Both the position numbers and the translations under genes were made by a program. Shown in pieces: positions 11,656 through 22,850 of a stretch of DNA of 64,000 nucleotides. Every line of letters begins with the position of its first letter. Position 1 is the first letter of the stretch. Under the pieces are notes generated by a model. That model did no database searches. It saw only the letters and a list, made by a program, of their open reading frames with translations, and was not told the origin of the DNA. The stretch comes from Branchiostoma floridae (Eukaryota; Chordata; Leptocardii; Amphioxiformes; Branchiostomatidae): the NCBI RefSeq assembly GCF_000003815.2, contig NC_049988.1, positions 23,529,926 through 23,593,925 on the forward strand. The letters are read 5' to 3'.

Positions 11656-13760
11656 GACAGTAGAAACAGAGTAATTTATTGTAATATGAAGGACAAGGGT
11701 AGCATCAATAGTGTGAACTGCAGAGACAAGTGCTGCCATGTGAATAGCATTCAGGACTTCATTCAGGACATCATCAGGAAAGTGAAGTCACAGACAATCA
11801 TTGTAATATGAATGCCATTTAGCACCTGTGGCAGCATAAATAGTTGATACATTAATGGCAGAGACAACTGCTCTAGTGTGAATGTCACTGTAGCATTGAC
11901 AGTGTGTACAGTAACAGTAGTACCTAGTGCTCTAGTGTGAATGTTATTCAGAACAAGGGAAAGGCATCAGTAGTGTAAACGACAAAAGCAGAGGTTGGTG
12001 TTGTGATGCAAAATACATTTAGCGCCAGTGACAGCTTCAATAACTAGAGTTCCACGAACACATACCTTTGCCAAATAAACCAGGTTTGTTATGTAGAATG
12101 ATGTCTTTAGACAAATGCATTACTCATTTCATTTTCTTTATAATTAAATGCTTGGAGTTGGTTTATAAAATTTCGGCATTTATTATGCAAATTAGATCCC
12201 AATTTACAATCAATTGATATCAAATTGTATCAAGCATTACTTAAGCTATCAGCATACCAAAAATCATGATGATCCTTTGATCCATTCTTGACTTATTCTC
12301 TTTCAAAGTCTTAAAATACACCTCTCACTCTCTTCCCTCTTTCTCAGTTACATATGTGACAACTTTGATGAAAGTACTATAATGGAATGCAGTGGATTTA
12401 TGAACTTTTCCTAATCAATTATGCAAATTAGCTGTTAACTTGCATAATAAGTATCACATTATATAAGTCTTCATTTAGGCTATCTACATGCCGAAAATCA
12501 TGACGATCCGTCAACACGTTAATATTTTCTCATTAATTATGCAAATGAGATCATCATTTGCATGATAAATATGTATTGACATGTCTCTCTTTCTCAGCTA
12601 CATATGTGACAAGTTTTAAAGCCCTATCATGGGATGTAGTGAATTTATAAGATATCCTCATTAATTATGCAAATTAGCTGTTGATTTGCATAATTGTTAT
12701 CTCATTATGTAGGTCTTCACTTACGCTACCTACATACAAAAAAACATGATGATCCGTCAACATGTTCATATTTTCTCATTAATTATGCAAATGAGGCCAT
12801 CATTTGCATAATTGATATCTGTCGACATTTCTCTCCTTCCCAGCTACATATGTGACAAGTTTGAAAGTCCTATCATGGAATGTAGTGGATTTATAATTTT
12901 TCCTCATTAATTATGCAAATTAGCTGCTGATTTGCATAATTAGTATACCATTATGTAAGTCATCACTCATTCTATCTACATACCAAAAATCATGACGATC
13001 CGTCAACACGTTGTAGAGTTATTCTCATCCAAAGTTTGAAAGGAATCCGGCGCCTGCAGTTCAAAAAAAGCCGCTAGGGGGCCCAAACTCACAGCACTTA
13101 CTCTCTGCCTCGAGGGCTATCTACCACTCAAAAATCATGATCACAGCATGTCCAGAACACGAGATATCAAAAATTGATGTTCTGCTGCAGTACCTTAGCA
13201 AGCCGCTAGGGGGCCCATTATCGAACTTGACCTTCGTTTTCCCGACCCCTACCCACCTACCAAATATTATCGGGATACATCCAAGGCTTCTCGAGTTATG
13301 CTGTTAACAGACACACAGACACACACACAGACTCACAAGCCCAAAACATAACCTTAGCCATTCTGGCAAAGGTAATAACGTAGTTGCAGTGTTACAGTGT
13401 GAATATCATTCAGGAGGTACGACATTATCAGTAAAGTCACAGACATGCATTGTAATGCGAATGACAGTCAGTGCCTATAACAGCACGAATAGTTTACTCA
13501 GTAATGGCGAGGACAATTTTTGAACGTTATTAAGGCAAAGGACAACACTGCCAGTGTGAATAGTAACAGCAGTGACTATTTCTATTGCGGTGTCTAGTAC
13601 GTGGATGTCATTCGGAACAAGGGAACGGCAAAAGCAGACGTAAGTGCTGTCATATGAATGGCATTCAGCACCAAGGATAGCTCAATAATGTGAACAGTAA
13701 CGGCAGAAATGATTGTTGTAGTGTAAAAGGCTTTTAGCATCTGAAGTGTAAACAGAATCA
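11656..13760. repeat. Degenerate minisatellite interrupted by the 12037-13378 element
   Basis: From 11656 to 12036 and again from 13379 to 13760 the same loose unit of about 65-70 bp recurs. It contains words such as 'agtgtgaat', 'cattcag', 'acagtaac', 'ggcagagac' and 'attgtaatatgaat'. The two halves read as one array split by the repeat element described separately. Confidence 0.65.
12037..13378 (+). repeat. Dispersed 1.3-kb repeat with ~120-bp internal units carrying octamer hairpins
   Basis: It starts with 'tcaataactagagttccacg', identical to the copy at 63182. The middle holds five units, about 120 bp apart (near 12417, 12535, 12664, 12782, 12910), each with ATTATGCAAAT facing its complement ATTTGCATAAT across a short loop. 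The end contains a near-perfect hairpin, ACCTTAGCCA ttc TGGCAAAGGT, and the same ACCTTTGCCA word lies near the 5' end. The ends are thus inverted repeats of about 10 bp. Related 3' parts lie at about 1705-1995 and 34260-35280. It is probably a non-autonomous mobile element; class not determined. Confidence 0.7.
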
Positions 13761-14126
13761 ATTATGTTACTATTTGTTACCATTTACTATCATTATCTTT
13801 CTCTGATCATATGACATTTTTCTAAATGTTATCATTTAGTATTGTTAGTATTCTTTCGTTTGTTTAATTTACATGCTTGTTAACTTTAGTGGGATAGTAG
13901 CACTTTTTCTCCCCCTAACACGTGTTCAGTTTTGTTTCATGTTTTGTAAATTGATTTCAAAATGTGGGAAGAAATGTAGTGAAATCAAGACCAAGTAGTG
14001 AAAAACAGAAATAAATGTCGTAGTGTTCAGGATTTTTCGTCTAGTCTCTCCCTGTATCTCCGCTTCTTCTTGCCTCATGAACAGAACGTTTCTACAAAGG
14101 TTGGCTCTGAAGAAGTACATATAAAC

Positions 14127-14545
14127 TAGGGGTGGGTACCGGTACAGAAAATTCAGGTTCAGGTCCGAGTCCTGACCTGACTCAGTATGTGTAAACTTGT
14201 GAATGGACGATACTCAAAACAATGGTCCATTTCGCTACAAAGAAATCTGCTTTGTGGAGTATTCGACTCCCACAGACGTTATAAAATCCTACAAGGCTAC
14301 CTGCCTCTGTACTATTGACAGTAAAACTTGGTAAAAAATGACTATAGACTCTACTCTACTTCGCTCTTGTTACTTTCTTCGACCGGTAAGCATCAAAACG
14401 TGTGATTGCCTGATGGTATAATCTGTTCATCTTCCAATAGGTCCATCATCCGGTCTACCGAATTTTTTCAGGTGCAATTTTTCTGGACCGGTCCAATAAG
14501 AAAAACCGGTTTTGTACCAGTACACCGTACCGGTACCCGCCCCTA
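14127..14545 (-). mobile_element. Non-autonomous hAT-type element (MITE), copy 1
   Basis: The termini are TAGGGGTGGGTACCGGTAC and its near complement GTACCGGTACCCGCCCCTA. The flanking 8-mers ATATAAAC and ACCCAAAC are only partly alike, so the target duplication has decayed. It is the inverse of the copy at 40431-40893, sharing about 105 bp at one end and about 190 bp at the other, both full of CCGGT and GGACCTG words. No transposase. Confidence 0.8.
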
Positions 14546-17021
14546 ACCCAAACGTAACATCAGGTACAGGAATCGGTTACAGGGATTTTGACCTGTACTT
14601 GAAATATTTGCTATGATGACAGAAACAGTAATCAGGGCTCGAAATTAATTTTGGGATTTAGGCGGACTGGGCGAACAGGAGTGGACATGCCAGCATACAG
14701 ATACTACAGGCATCAACATATCTAATTGTTGACCTTGATAATCAATATTTTCTTTGTTTGTCACTGTCTATAACTAGATATAGTAAAGGTGTGTTATGCA
14801 AAGTGTGGGAGTTCTATATACATGTATGCAACTTGATTGATACAGCAACTTTTCTTGTCCCTCAGGATGTTTTGCTAGTGTTGTCAGCAGTTGTCTGTCA
14901 TCAAGACATGGCATTTGTGTTCTGTATGGAGAAAAAAATTTACAGTGAAATTGGTGATTTGTATTGAGTAAAATGTTTTTGACAGTGGGACTTTGTGGCC
15001 CACTCTATGCAACCAACAACAAAGATACACTGAAGAAATGGTATCAACAACAGTGTGAGAATATGGTATAAAGAAATAACTATTGCACCAGTCGAAGCAA
15101 TGTAAAGGCTCAAACCTTTGGGCGGTAGGTCCACTCACTGCCCATACCTGCAGTTTTCATTATCCAGTTATGCAGGGTGTAAGTTTATAGCCAAATTTAT
15201 GGTAAATTCTTATCATGATGATACATATAGCCTTGAAAGTTTAAAAAAAACTCTACAAAACAGTTACTATACATGAAGAGATAGCATATCTAGATGGTCA
15301 TGTCTCTCAACATGTCCACTCAGTATACAGGTATGAGAACTGTCCTGACAGCAAAGTTGGCTTAGATTCTTTTCAACTCTACTTGACAAGTATTGCAGTA
15401 TAGCATGTATATGACAACATGATAACTAGGTGATTCTAGTGTAAATTTGTTATTGGAATTTAATCATCTGCTAGAAGTTTTAACTTCTGGCATCATGTGT
15501 ATCCAGAGTGTTACATGAACTAGTGAAGTGTCTTTGCACTTACAGTAGCTACAGTTGCTCCTTGTGGCCATATGTGTTCAAATAAGTGAGTTTTATCTGC
15601 ACGTTGCACATATTTCCTTTTTCTAATGTTGGCATTTTTCTAGCATTTGTCTTTTTTAAAATTAAGAGTTAATTCCAACTCACAGAGAGGGTTTTCACAT
15701 GATATTTGTGATAATTTTGAAATATTTCAGATGAATCCATATTTCAGTCACCATATTTGTAAATCATTCAAACAATTGTAAATGAAAGTTTGAACATGTT
15801 TAAACATAAACTACACAAATATCTCCATACTTGGAACAATTTTCAAACATCAGCATAATTTTCAAATTTGTATATTTGGGTTGCATCCCCATAAAAGTAT
15901 GTAGTATTGTCAGGGTTCTAGTACATTATTATATTAGACAGCTGGAGATTGGTGGATATTTTGTGGTGAGCCGCCTGTGCATGACACCCGCCACATATTT
16001 TCCATAAATGTTCCCAGCTAACCAACCTATTTACTGGTGAATCCATGCTGAAGCCGTTTAGAAACTTATGAAAATAACGTTAATGTTGAAATGTATGTAA
16101 CATGATGGGATATAGTGTTATGTGAAAATCTCAGATTGTTACAAAGATTTCATAAGTTTGGTTGCATGTACACTCGGTTTGCCACATGCAACTTCTTATC
16201 TAAAAAGGCACAAGAAGTCTTGTAAATATGCCCATCCTTACATATCAAGATCGTAATAAGTCTGAAGCAAATGACGGTACAGCAACCTGATGATGTTGAA
16301 CCATGCATAATCACGTACATGTACGTAACCGGGCCGGCTGTCAGTCATGAAGTCACTGCTTACAAAGAACAAACTGCAGCCGCATTACACTTTGCTTGCT
16401 ATAGTTTTGATGGAGTCATGAATTACACTTTACTTTTACTTTACTATTAATGTTAGTATTAACTAATTAGTTATTACCTCAATCACTGATGCCGTGATGG
16501 CGGAATTGCGATTCCAATGGCGGTCGCACAGTGTACTTGCGTTGAAATACCCCTTCCGCGTTTACTGACGTACTGAGTTCGACAGAAAGACTGAGACTGC
16601 TGTGAAATTTGAGTAAAACAGGTTAGTTATGACGATACTGATTTCCTTTGACATCTTGCTGACACTGACAATTGAAATGCTGTAGTCTTGTCTTCCAGCA
16701 CGCAAAAATATTGGCGCCCTTCGAAGTCGCCGTCAGCTGTTCATGGACGTGCACTGTGACCCTTCACCTTCACCCCAAAAGTGCGACACCACACTTATTT
16801 AGACACTCTCAGACCTCAGAGTTTTCAAAGTTTAGTTACACCTATATCATTCGCCCGGGAAGTTACTTTACTTAATTGTAGATATTCACAACTAATGTCA
16901 GACACCTTTGTTTATAAGCATGCTTACTAAACAAGCAGAAATACTTACCGATGCGTTGAATTTCGCGTCTTTGGAGTGTGGTCTCAGGCAGTGACTGTAG
17001 TACGCTGAGCATTGTAAGGTT
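14546..17021. other. Intergenic, nothing recognised
   Basis: I found no exon, RNA gene or clear repeat here. Short frames around 14758-15138 and 16672-16875 have no recognisable domain and no convincing splice context. The phrase 'gggctcgaaattaattttggg' near 14637 may be the edge of a dispersed repeat. Confidence 0.4.
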
Positions 17022-17946
17022 GGGTTTACGGAAAAGGCTGGCCTGTCTACCTGGGCTATCTACCTGGGCTGTCTACCTGGGCTGGCTATCACGTCAGGCT
17101 ACTTGGACCTACGAAAGCCAATTGGGACAAAAGCTGTTTTGGCAGTAGGGGTTGTTTGTGCTCAGCGAAGAAGCTGTGTCTGAAGGATCTGTGTGTTATT
17201 ATGTGAATGAGCTGTGTGAAGTGGCAGTGTGTGAAGGAGCTGTGTCTGAAGGGGCTGTGTGTGAAGCAACTGTGTTTGAATCAGTTGATATGCCACCAAT
17301 CTTGTGCGCTTGGGAAGGGCTCTTACCACGACTTTCCTCCCTTCACTAGGGTAGAGAAAAGAGTATCTTTGTAGCTTTGGTAAGGGCCCTCCCTCAGATA
17401 GGGCATAGAACCCACTCTTATGGAATGGACTAAGGGCCCTTCCTTCCCAGTGTATTAGCGGTTCAAAACTTAAGTCCTATGGTCACACCTGGGGTAATTG
17501 CTGTCGTATTGAGGTCACCTTAGTTAGCACCAAATGGCAGTTCCAGACCCTTGCACTTTAGCAACGCTTATTTTAAGCTCCTCACAATTCAACTCTCGAT
17601 CCTAATGTATGGCACAGAAGCCGGGACCCTGACAGCCACTAAAGAACGGCTCCCGGACACCTTTGACCAACTAGCCACCAGTCTTAAGACTAATCCAATC
17701 AGCCCGATAAGTTGTGTTAACATCGGTGACATATCAACTGATTTGAACCCAGAACCTCTGGGTTATGTAACACACACAATAGCTTCACACACAGCTTCTT
17801 CGCTGAGCACAAACAACCCCTACTGCCAAAACAGCTTTTGTCCCAATGGGCTTTCGTAGGTCCAAGTAGCCTGACGTGATAGTCAGCCCAGGTAGACAGC
17901 CCAGGTAGACAGCCCAGGTAGACAGCCCAGCCTTTTCCGTAAACCC
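17022..17946. mobile_element. Foldback element with expanded arms
   Basis: The left arm (17022-17293) and right arm (about 17733-17946) are inverted copies. Both run GGGTTTACGGAAAAGGCTGG, then 13-bp steps of the GTCTACCTGGGCT kind, then CACGTCAGGCTACTTGGACC, CAAAAGCTGTTTTGGCAG and GCTCAGCGAAGAAGC, down to a word around ATCAGTTGAT. The left arm has extra copies of a GAAGGAGCTGTGTCT-like motif. The core (17294-17732) contains a fragment matching the 3' body of the tRNA-type SINE at 18713. No transposase frame is evident. Confidence 0.75.
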
Positions 17947-18587
17947 TTGTAGGGTTACCTCCTTTACCATATCAGTTGAAACAAGCAATGCCGGGGAAAG
18001 TGCCCGTTTGATCTTTCTCACAAACTCATGGGTCTTACTTTTGCATGTATAATAACCCATCACGTTCGACGAAGTAATTTGCGTCGTAAATCTACTCCAT
18101 ATATTATAGTCTATGCCAGGTACGTAGTACCCGGATAGCATACGGCACGTAAATCGTATGAAATAATAAAATGACTCCCTTTATTTAGCACTGATCATAA
18201 TGATTACATTATAAAACACTCCCCCAAAGTGTAGGATATGTGATATATCGTAATGCAGGAGAATGACAACGGATTTGCGGGAGCGCATTTGCCGTGCGTC
18301 CGTCTCTCACGGCGTCCCGAGCACAACTGAGCGGACCCGGAACCGGCGCGCTCTTTTACGTTGTACTATGTTTGATAGAATATATAGTCCAGGTTCCCGT
18401 TTAAACACATTGTGTGTTTCTACTAACGTCTTTGGAAAATACTTGAATTGACTTTGTGTATTTCGATAGAGGCGTTCAGAAGAAGAAAAAAAACTGAGTC
18501 AGATTTTTCTGCATAGTCAAAACTGTCCAGAAAGACCACTCGTTATTCAACGGTTATCCTTAAAAAAAAAAAAAAAAAAAAACGAGT

Positions 18588-18640
18588 TTCCTTGTTTCCA
18601 GACTAAGATGATCAGTACCCATCAGCAGCTTAAGGCTGGA
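18588..18640 (+). pseudogene. Decayed partial copy of the prefoldin-1 exon
   Basis: Bases 18588-18634 repeat, with a few changes, the acceptor and first 33 coding bases of the exon at 18931 (ttccttgttt(c)ccag, then codons for TKMISTxQQLK). After that the copy diverges and shows no donor. It sits immediately after an A tract (about 18562-18582) and 330 bases before the better copy, so it looks like a local duplication or a stray second allele. Confidence 0.7.
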
Positions 18641-18712
18641 TACAGCCCTGTGTGTTCGATTGATCTACCAACCTGATGAAACTATATATATTAAGGGTTT
18701 CTATATATATTG

Positions 18713-18865
18713 TGGGGCCGCGTGGCGCAATCGTCAGCACGTTTGACTCAGGTCCAGAAGGTCCTGAGTTCAAACCCCGACGTGTCACCAGTCTTGTGCC
18801 CTTGGGAAAGGCACTTTACATGACTTTCCTATATAGGCTACAAAAGTCTAAAGCAAATTGAAGTT
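18713..18865 (+). mobile_element. tRNA-derived SINE
   Basis: The first 75 bases are tRNA-like: GGGGCCGCGTGGCGCAATCG includes an A-box (TGGCGCAATCG) and GAGTTCAAACCCC is a B-box, properly spaced. The acceptor ends do not pair, so this is not a working tRNA gene. A non-tRNA body follows ('cttgtgcccttgggaaaggc' then 'actttacatgactttcct'). The same body occurs in the core of the foldback element at about 17296-17345. Confidence 0.75.
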
Positions 18866-18930
18866 GGTAGCCTCAAAAACGGAAGAAAAGGAAGAAAAGT
18901 TTATTCTAAAACAATTTTCCTTGTTCCCAG

Positions 18931-18991
18931 ACTAAGATGATCAGCACCCAGCAGCAGCTGAAGGTGGCTGACGCTCAGATCGAGGCTCAGC
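18931..18991 (+). CDS. PFDN1: Prefoldin subunit 1, one internal exon (cut by gap)
   Basis: After the acceptor ttccttgttcccag, the exon reads TKMISTQQQLKVADAQIEAQ. From knowledge of the family, vertebrate prefoldin 1 has a very similar stretch in its first coiled coil (LQ.K.IDTQQ.VK.ADIQIE). Prefoldin 1 is a beta-type subunit of the cytosolic hexamer that hands unfolded actin and tubulin to the CCT chaperonin. The exon runs into the gap at 18992, so its donor and the remaining exons are not seen. No first exon was found upstream. The opposite-strand gene at 19.2-21.6 kb may lie in an intron of this gene, or the scaffold join may be wrong. Confidence 0.75.
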
Positions 18992-19091
18992 NNNNNNNNN
19001 NNNNNNNNNNNNNNNNNNNNNNNNNNNNNNNNNNNNNNNNNNNNNNNNNNNNNNNNNNNNNNNNNNNNNNNNNNNNNNNNNNNNNNNNNNN
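18992..19091. other. Assembly gaps (first of sixteen)
   Basis: Runs of N at 18992-19091, 21649-21748, 23338-23437, 25157-25256, 29805-29904, 32506-32605, 39068-39167, 41322-41421, 43645-43744, 45332-45431, 53606-53705, 55244-55343, 59164-59263 and 62717-62816 are all 100 long, a placeholder size. 48429-48940 (512) and 50495-50671 (177) may be estimated sizes. Many sit beside microsatellites or repeats, the usual reason for a break. Confidence 0.95.
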
Positions 19092-19238
19092 TTTGCAATG
19101 CAAGAGAGAGACTGAATTCAGGGAAGGTACAAAAAAGACTTCCTATTTGTACAGCTTTAAAGACATGGGTTCGAAACTTACAAAAGGTAAGCAAAGTGAA
19201 ATGACTTGCAGTTGAATATAGCGTATCAATAAAAATAC

Positions 19239-21648
19239 CTGTTGATGTCTATCTTGGAGAGGTCATGGGGCACACGGTGCCAGGGCATCAGCTCGTCTAG
19301 AATGGCATCCATCATGCGCTTGTTTTTTTCTTTCCTTTGTTGTTCTGATATGCCTCTGCCATCTGCAGCCTCGTGCCATCCTGCCACTGTTTCAATGTAG
19401 TTGGCTTCCCGTGTGTAGCCTCTGTGATGGAGGAAAGTTGCAACATGCTGTGACAGTAGTGCCTCTGCATCTTTCACTGACTGCTTTCGCAATCCAAACA
19501 GAGCAGCCTCTCTGTAAGTCCAGTTTTTGGCTCACCCACGCCTGGATGTAGTGCATCCTCCAGGGCATGGTGGTTAAACCAGAGGGGGGTGGGGGGGGGT
19601 CTGACCGCAAGTGAGAAGCGATCCGCTTCAGCACATGGCAATGGTCTTCTCTGCGGTGTACATAGACCCCCTCCTCCTGCTCTGGCACATACATGTTCTC
19701 TTTCAGGTTTACACCCTGGGCATAGTACTCATTCAACGTATGTCGATACCTGTAGGTGGCAAGGATAGACTTCAGTCTATCAAGGTGGCTTTCAGGAGAG
19801 TTGACCCTAAATGAGGCTGGGCTGTACCCTGGAGGAACAAGCTGCCCCCTAAGCCTCATGATGGCGTCCTCCTCCGTCATCCCCTCCACAGCAGTCAGTT
19901 GGTGCAATTCTTGGATAACTTGCTCTGGGATGGACATCTCTTTGAGTTCGGTTAGGGGTTTGCCATTATCATCCTCTGTACAGGAAAGTTGAATGAAATT
20001 ATCAAACAAGTTGGTCGATGCAAAATTTTCCTAGCCTATGATTGATATTGTAAATTTGGTTTTATAATACATCTACTTCTTCACACATACACTTCAAATA
20101 TGTACTTGCCCCAGATAAGAATGACCAAAAATAAACACATTTACCCATGTATGACTGGTTATAGATGAAGGATGAATTAATGCATGATGGATGACAGGCT
20201 ACCGCGGTGATATGTGGTGATGGTGATGACCAGGGGTGATGACGATGCACAATGGGTGTATACCTATAAGTTGTGTCACACAAGAGTAAATTTATCACCA
20301 CGAACAGCCTTTGAAGCCACAAAAGGATGGAGACAAATCAAATGACGCTTAGCATATTAGCTAAATGAGTTAATACTCCCGTGAAAAATCAAACCACTTA
20401 CGTCCAACTTTCCGAAGAAACTTCAAAATGGTGGCAGCGCTAGTGTTTCTTACGCTGTCCTTGACCTGCCGGATGACCTCGTAGATGTGGATAGGACGCT
20501 GGTTTCCCAGCGTCCTCAGGGAGTTAAACTCCCCATCTGTAACATCACCTGAAGCGGCAAAACAAAAAAATTTATGTTTAATTGCTAGATACTGACATCA
20601 AATAACCCTCTCTTAAAAACTGAAGCTGACAGTTGAGTTTGACTTCCATGATCAACTTTGAACACTACTTCTTAAAGTTTGTAATGTAAAGGTGTTGTAA
20701 AGTAAAATTGAGACCAGAAAATTATATAATTTTTTCATTCAATGAAAGAAACTTACCAACAGGTACCAATCCAGCCTTCCTCGCCTCTACGTGGCATTCA
20801 TCCAGCAGGTCTTGGAGCTGTTGATCACGTATACTGTGATACGGTACAAGCTGTACCGGCACAGCATACGGTTTGTGTTGTCGACGTTCATCAGCCATCA
20901 TGATGACGAGGGCGTGGTCAGCTGGTTGCCTCTTCTTCTTAAACACGTTTGTAAGATATGTCTCACTATCTGACTTCAGTTCAGCGAGACATTTCATCAC
21001 ATCACGAGTTGCAGGGGCGGATGGGTTTAGATTGGCCAACAGTCCTTCATATCTAAGTAAAGCAAGAGAACCAAGTTAACATGTTAAGTTAACAAAGAAG
21101 CACATCAAAGCGCATAGTGCCTTGTGACTCAAACCCATATAGATAATCGATATACATTTCCCCAAATTTTCCCTACTTTAACTTATATCACAGTAAAGCT
21201 GAATGCCATCATCCTGCATCCTAAAAGGTACCATCACAAAGTTAGAAATCATGCCATAGAATACAAACATAAAAGAGTATTTATTCTAAAACATCACCTC
21301 ACCTGTCACGGAATGCCTTTGCCTGCTCCAGAAGAGTGTGATACTCAATCCTGTCCCAGGCAAGGCTTTTGAGGAGCTCAACAGAGGAGTTCCTCTGCCT
21401 GAACTTAGCCTCGTACTTCTCATGGGCAGCCTTCTGGCCACGATCAAGCATTGAGACATCCTCCTCAATGTCCACTAAAAGTGTTCGGAGGCATGCCTCA
21501 AGTCGATCGCGGCCTGAAAGCTTACCCGCCTCCTTCACGAGCTCCATCCTCCGTGTGCTTTCTGCGAACATTCTCTGGAGTCCCCCATCCCCCAGGTCTG
21601 CATCACCATTCCATTTTCCCTTCATGGAAGTCTGGAGGGCAACCTTCA
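19239..21648 (-). CDS. Multi-exon gene of unrecognised family, partial, with two frame breaks
   Basis: Exons by splice sites and frame: 21303-21648 (continues into the gap), 20757-21052, 20402-20548 and 19239-19975. Donors are GTGAGG, GTAAGT, GTAAGT and GTATTT; acceptors end TTACTTAG, CGCTTCAG and CTGTACAG. Phases agree at every join (RDR-YEGLLANLNP, LVPVG-DVTDGEFNSLR, VG-QDDNGKPL). The protein is hydrophilic and helical with no membrane segment. Noteworthy phrases are MKGKWN, WDRIEYHTLLEQAKAFRDR, HALVIMMADERR, RKQSVKDAEALLS and WHEAADGRG. I cannot name the family. The last exon has two frame breaks: a G-rich run at 19583-19600 and a shift near 19520-19535. These could be sequencing errors or signs of a pseudogene. 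The 5' end lies in the gap, and the final donor implies more exons to the left. Confidence 0.7.
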
Positions 21649-21759
21649 NNNNNNNNNNNNNNNNNNNNNNNNNNNNNNNNNNNNNNNNNNNNNNNNNNNN
21701 NNNNNNNNNNNNNNNNNNNNNNNNNNNNNNNNNNNNNNNNNNNNNNNNGTGTGTATGCG

Positions 21760-21905
21760 TGAGAGTATATTAGTGTCTCTCCCGTACAAGATGAAGGTGA
21801 TACGCCACCGTGTCTCCCCTAAAGCAGGCTCTCATGGTGAGGAATTTTTTTTGTGTGTGTGTATGAGTGTGTGTGTGTGAGTGTGCATGTATGTGTGTGT
21901 TTGTT

Positions 21906-21938
<33 letters not shown>

Positions 21939-22061
21939 ATGTTTGTGTATGTGTGTGTGTGTGTGTGTGTGTGTCGCTCCCGTACAAGACCAAGGTGCCG
22001 TGGCCCAGGATCTGTCCTAAAGCAGACTCACATGGTGAGCCCTGTGTGTGTGTGTGTGTCT

Positions 22062-22092
<31 letters not shown>

Positions 22093-22270
22093 GCTGTTTG
22101 TGTGAGTGTGTGTGTGTGTGTGTGTCGCTCCCGTACAAGGCCAAGGTGCCGTGGCCCAGGATCTGTCCTAAAGCAGACTCACATGGTGAGCGCCTTGTGT
22201 GTGTGTATGTGTGGTGTGTGTGTGTGTGTGTCTGAGTGCCTGTGTGTGTGTGACTGTGTGTGTTTGTGTA

Positions 22271-22307
<37 letters not shown>

Positions 22308-22353
22308 CTGTGTGTGTGTGTGTGTGTGTGTGTTTGTGCGTGTGTGAGTGTCT

Positions 22354-22384
<31 letters not shown>

Positions 22385-22452
22385 GCTCCCGTACAAGGCT
22401 AAGGTGCCGTGGCCCAGGATCTGTCCTAAAGCAGACTCACATGGTGAGGAAC

Positions 22453-22485
<33 letters not shown>

Positions 22486-22730
22486 TAGTGTGTGTGTGTG
22501 TTTGTGTGTGTCTGCGTGTGTGTATGTGTTTGCGTGTCTGTGTTAATGTGTTTGTATTTGTGTGTGTGTGTATGTGTGTGCCTGTGTGGGTATGTGTGTG
22601 TGCGCATGTGTGTGTGTGTGTCTGCGTGTGTGTATGTGTCTGCGTGTCTCTGTGTTGGTGTGTGTCCATGCATTTTTGTGTGTGCATTTGTGTTTTTGTC
22701 TTTCTGTGTTTGCATGTCTGTGATTGTAAT
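21760..22730 (+). repeat. GT-rich array with four partial copies of an ERK exon and its splice donor
   Basis: Four 61-bp blocks (21776-21836, 21974-22034, 22125-22185, 22383-22443) encode [20 protein letters not shown] plus one base and are followed each time by GTGAG, a splice donor. They are separated by imperfect GT repeats (100-200 bp each). The peptide matches the end of ERK exon 6 ([22 protein letters not shown] in vertebrates). Copy 1 has many changes (KMKVIRHRVSPKAGSH). None has an AG acceptor in front, only GT repeats. Copy 4, joined to the exon at 22851, gives [13 protein letters not shown] in phase. Confidence 0.85.
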
Positions 22731-22850
22731 ACATACCCAGGGATACAATTGTATCTGTGGCATTGGCAGTGTCACAAAGCAGTATGGGTAAGAGGGTGAA
22801 GTCTGCCATCTTGTTTCCTTGCTGACACTTTCTTTTGTTGTTTTTCCCAG

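Noticed and set aside
16510-16585. Possible prefoldin-1 first exon (ATGGCGGAATTG...)
   Set aside because: The peptide does not resemble the prefoldin-1 N-terminus and no donor in the right phase was found.
18263-18451. Frame starting MTTDLRERI resembling the start of a Tc1-type transposase
   Set aside because: The likeness is limited to a few residues, nothing after it matches, and no inverted ends were found.
18714-18788. Functional tRNA gene
   Set aside because: A- and B-boxes are present but the acceptor strands do not pair and a SINE body follows.
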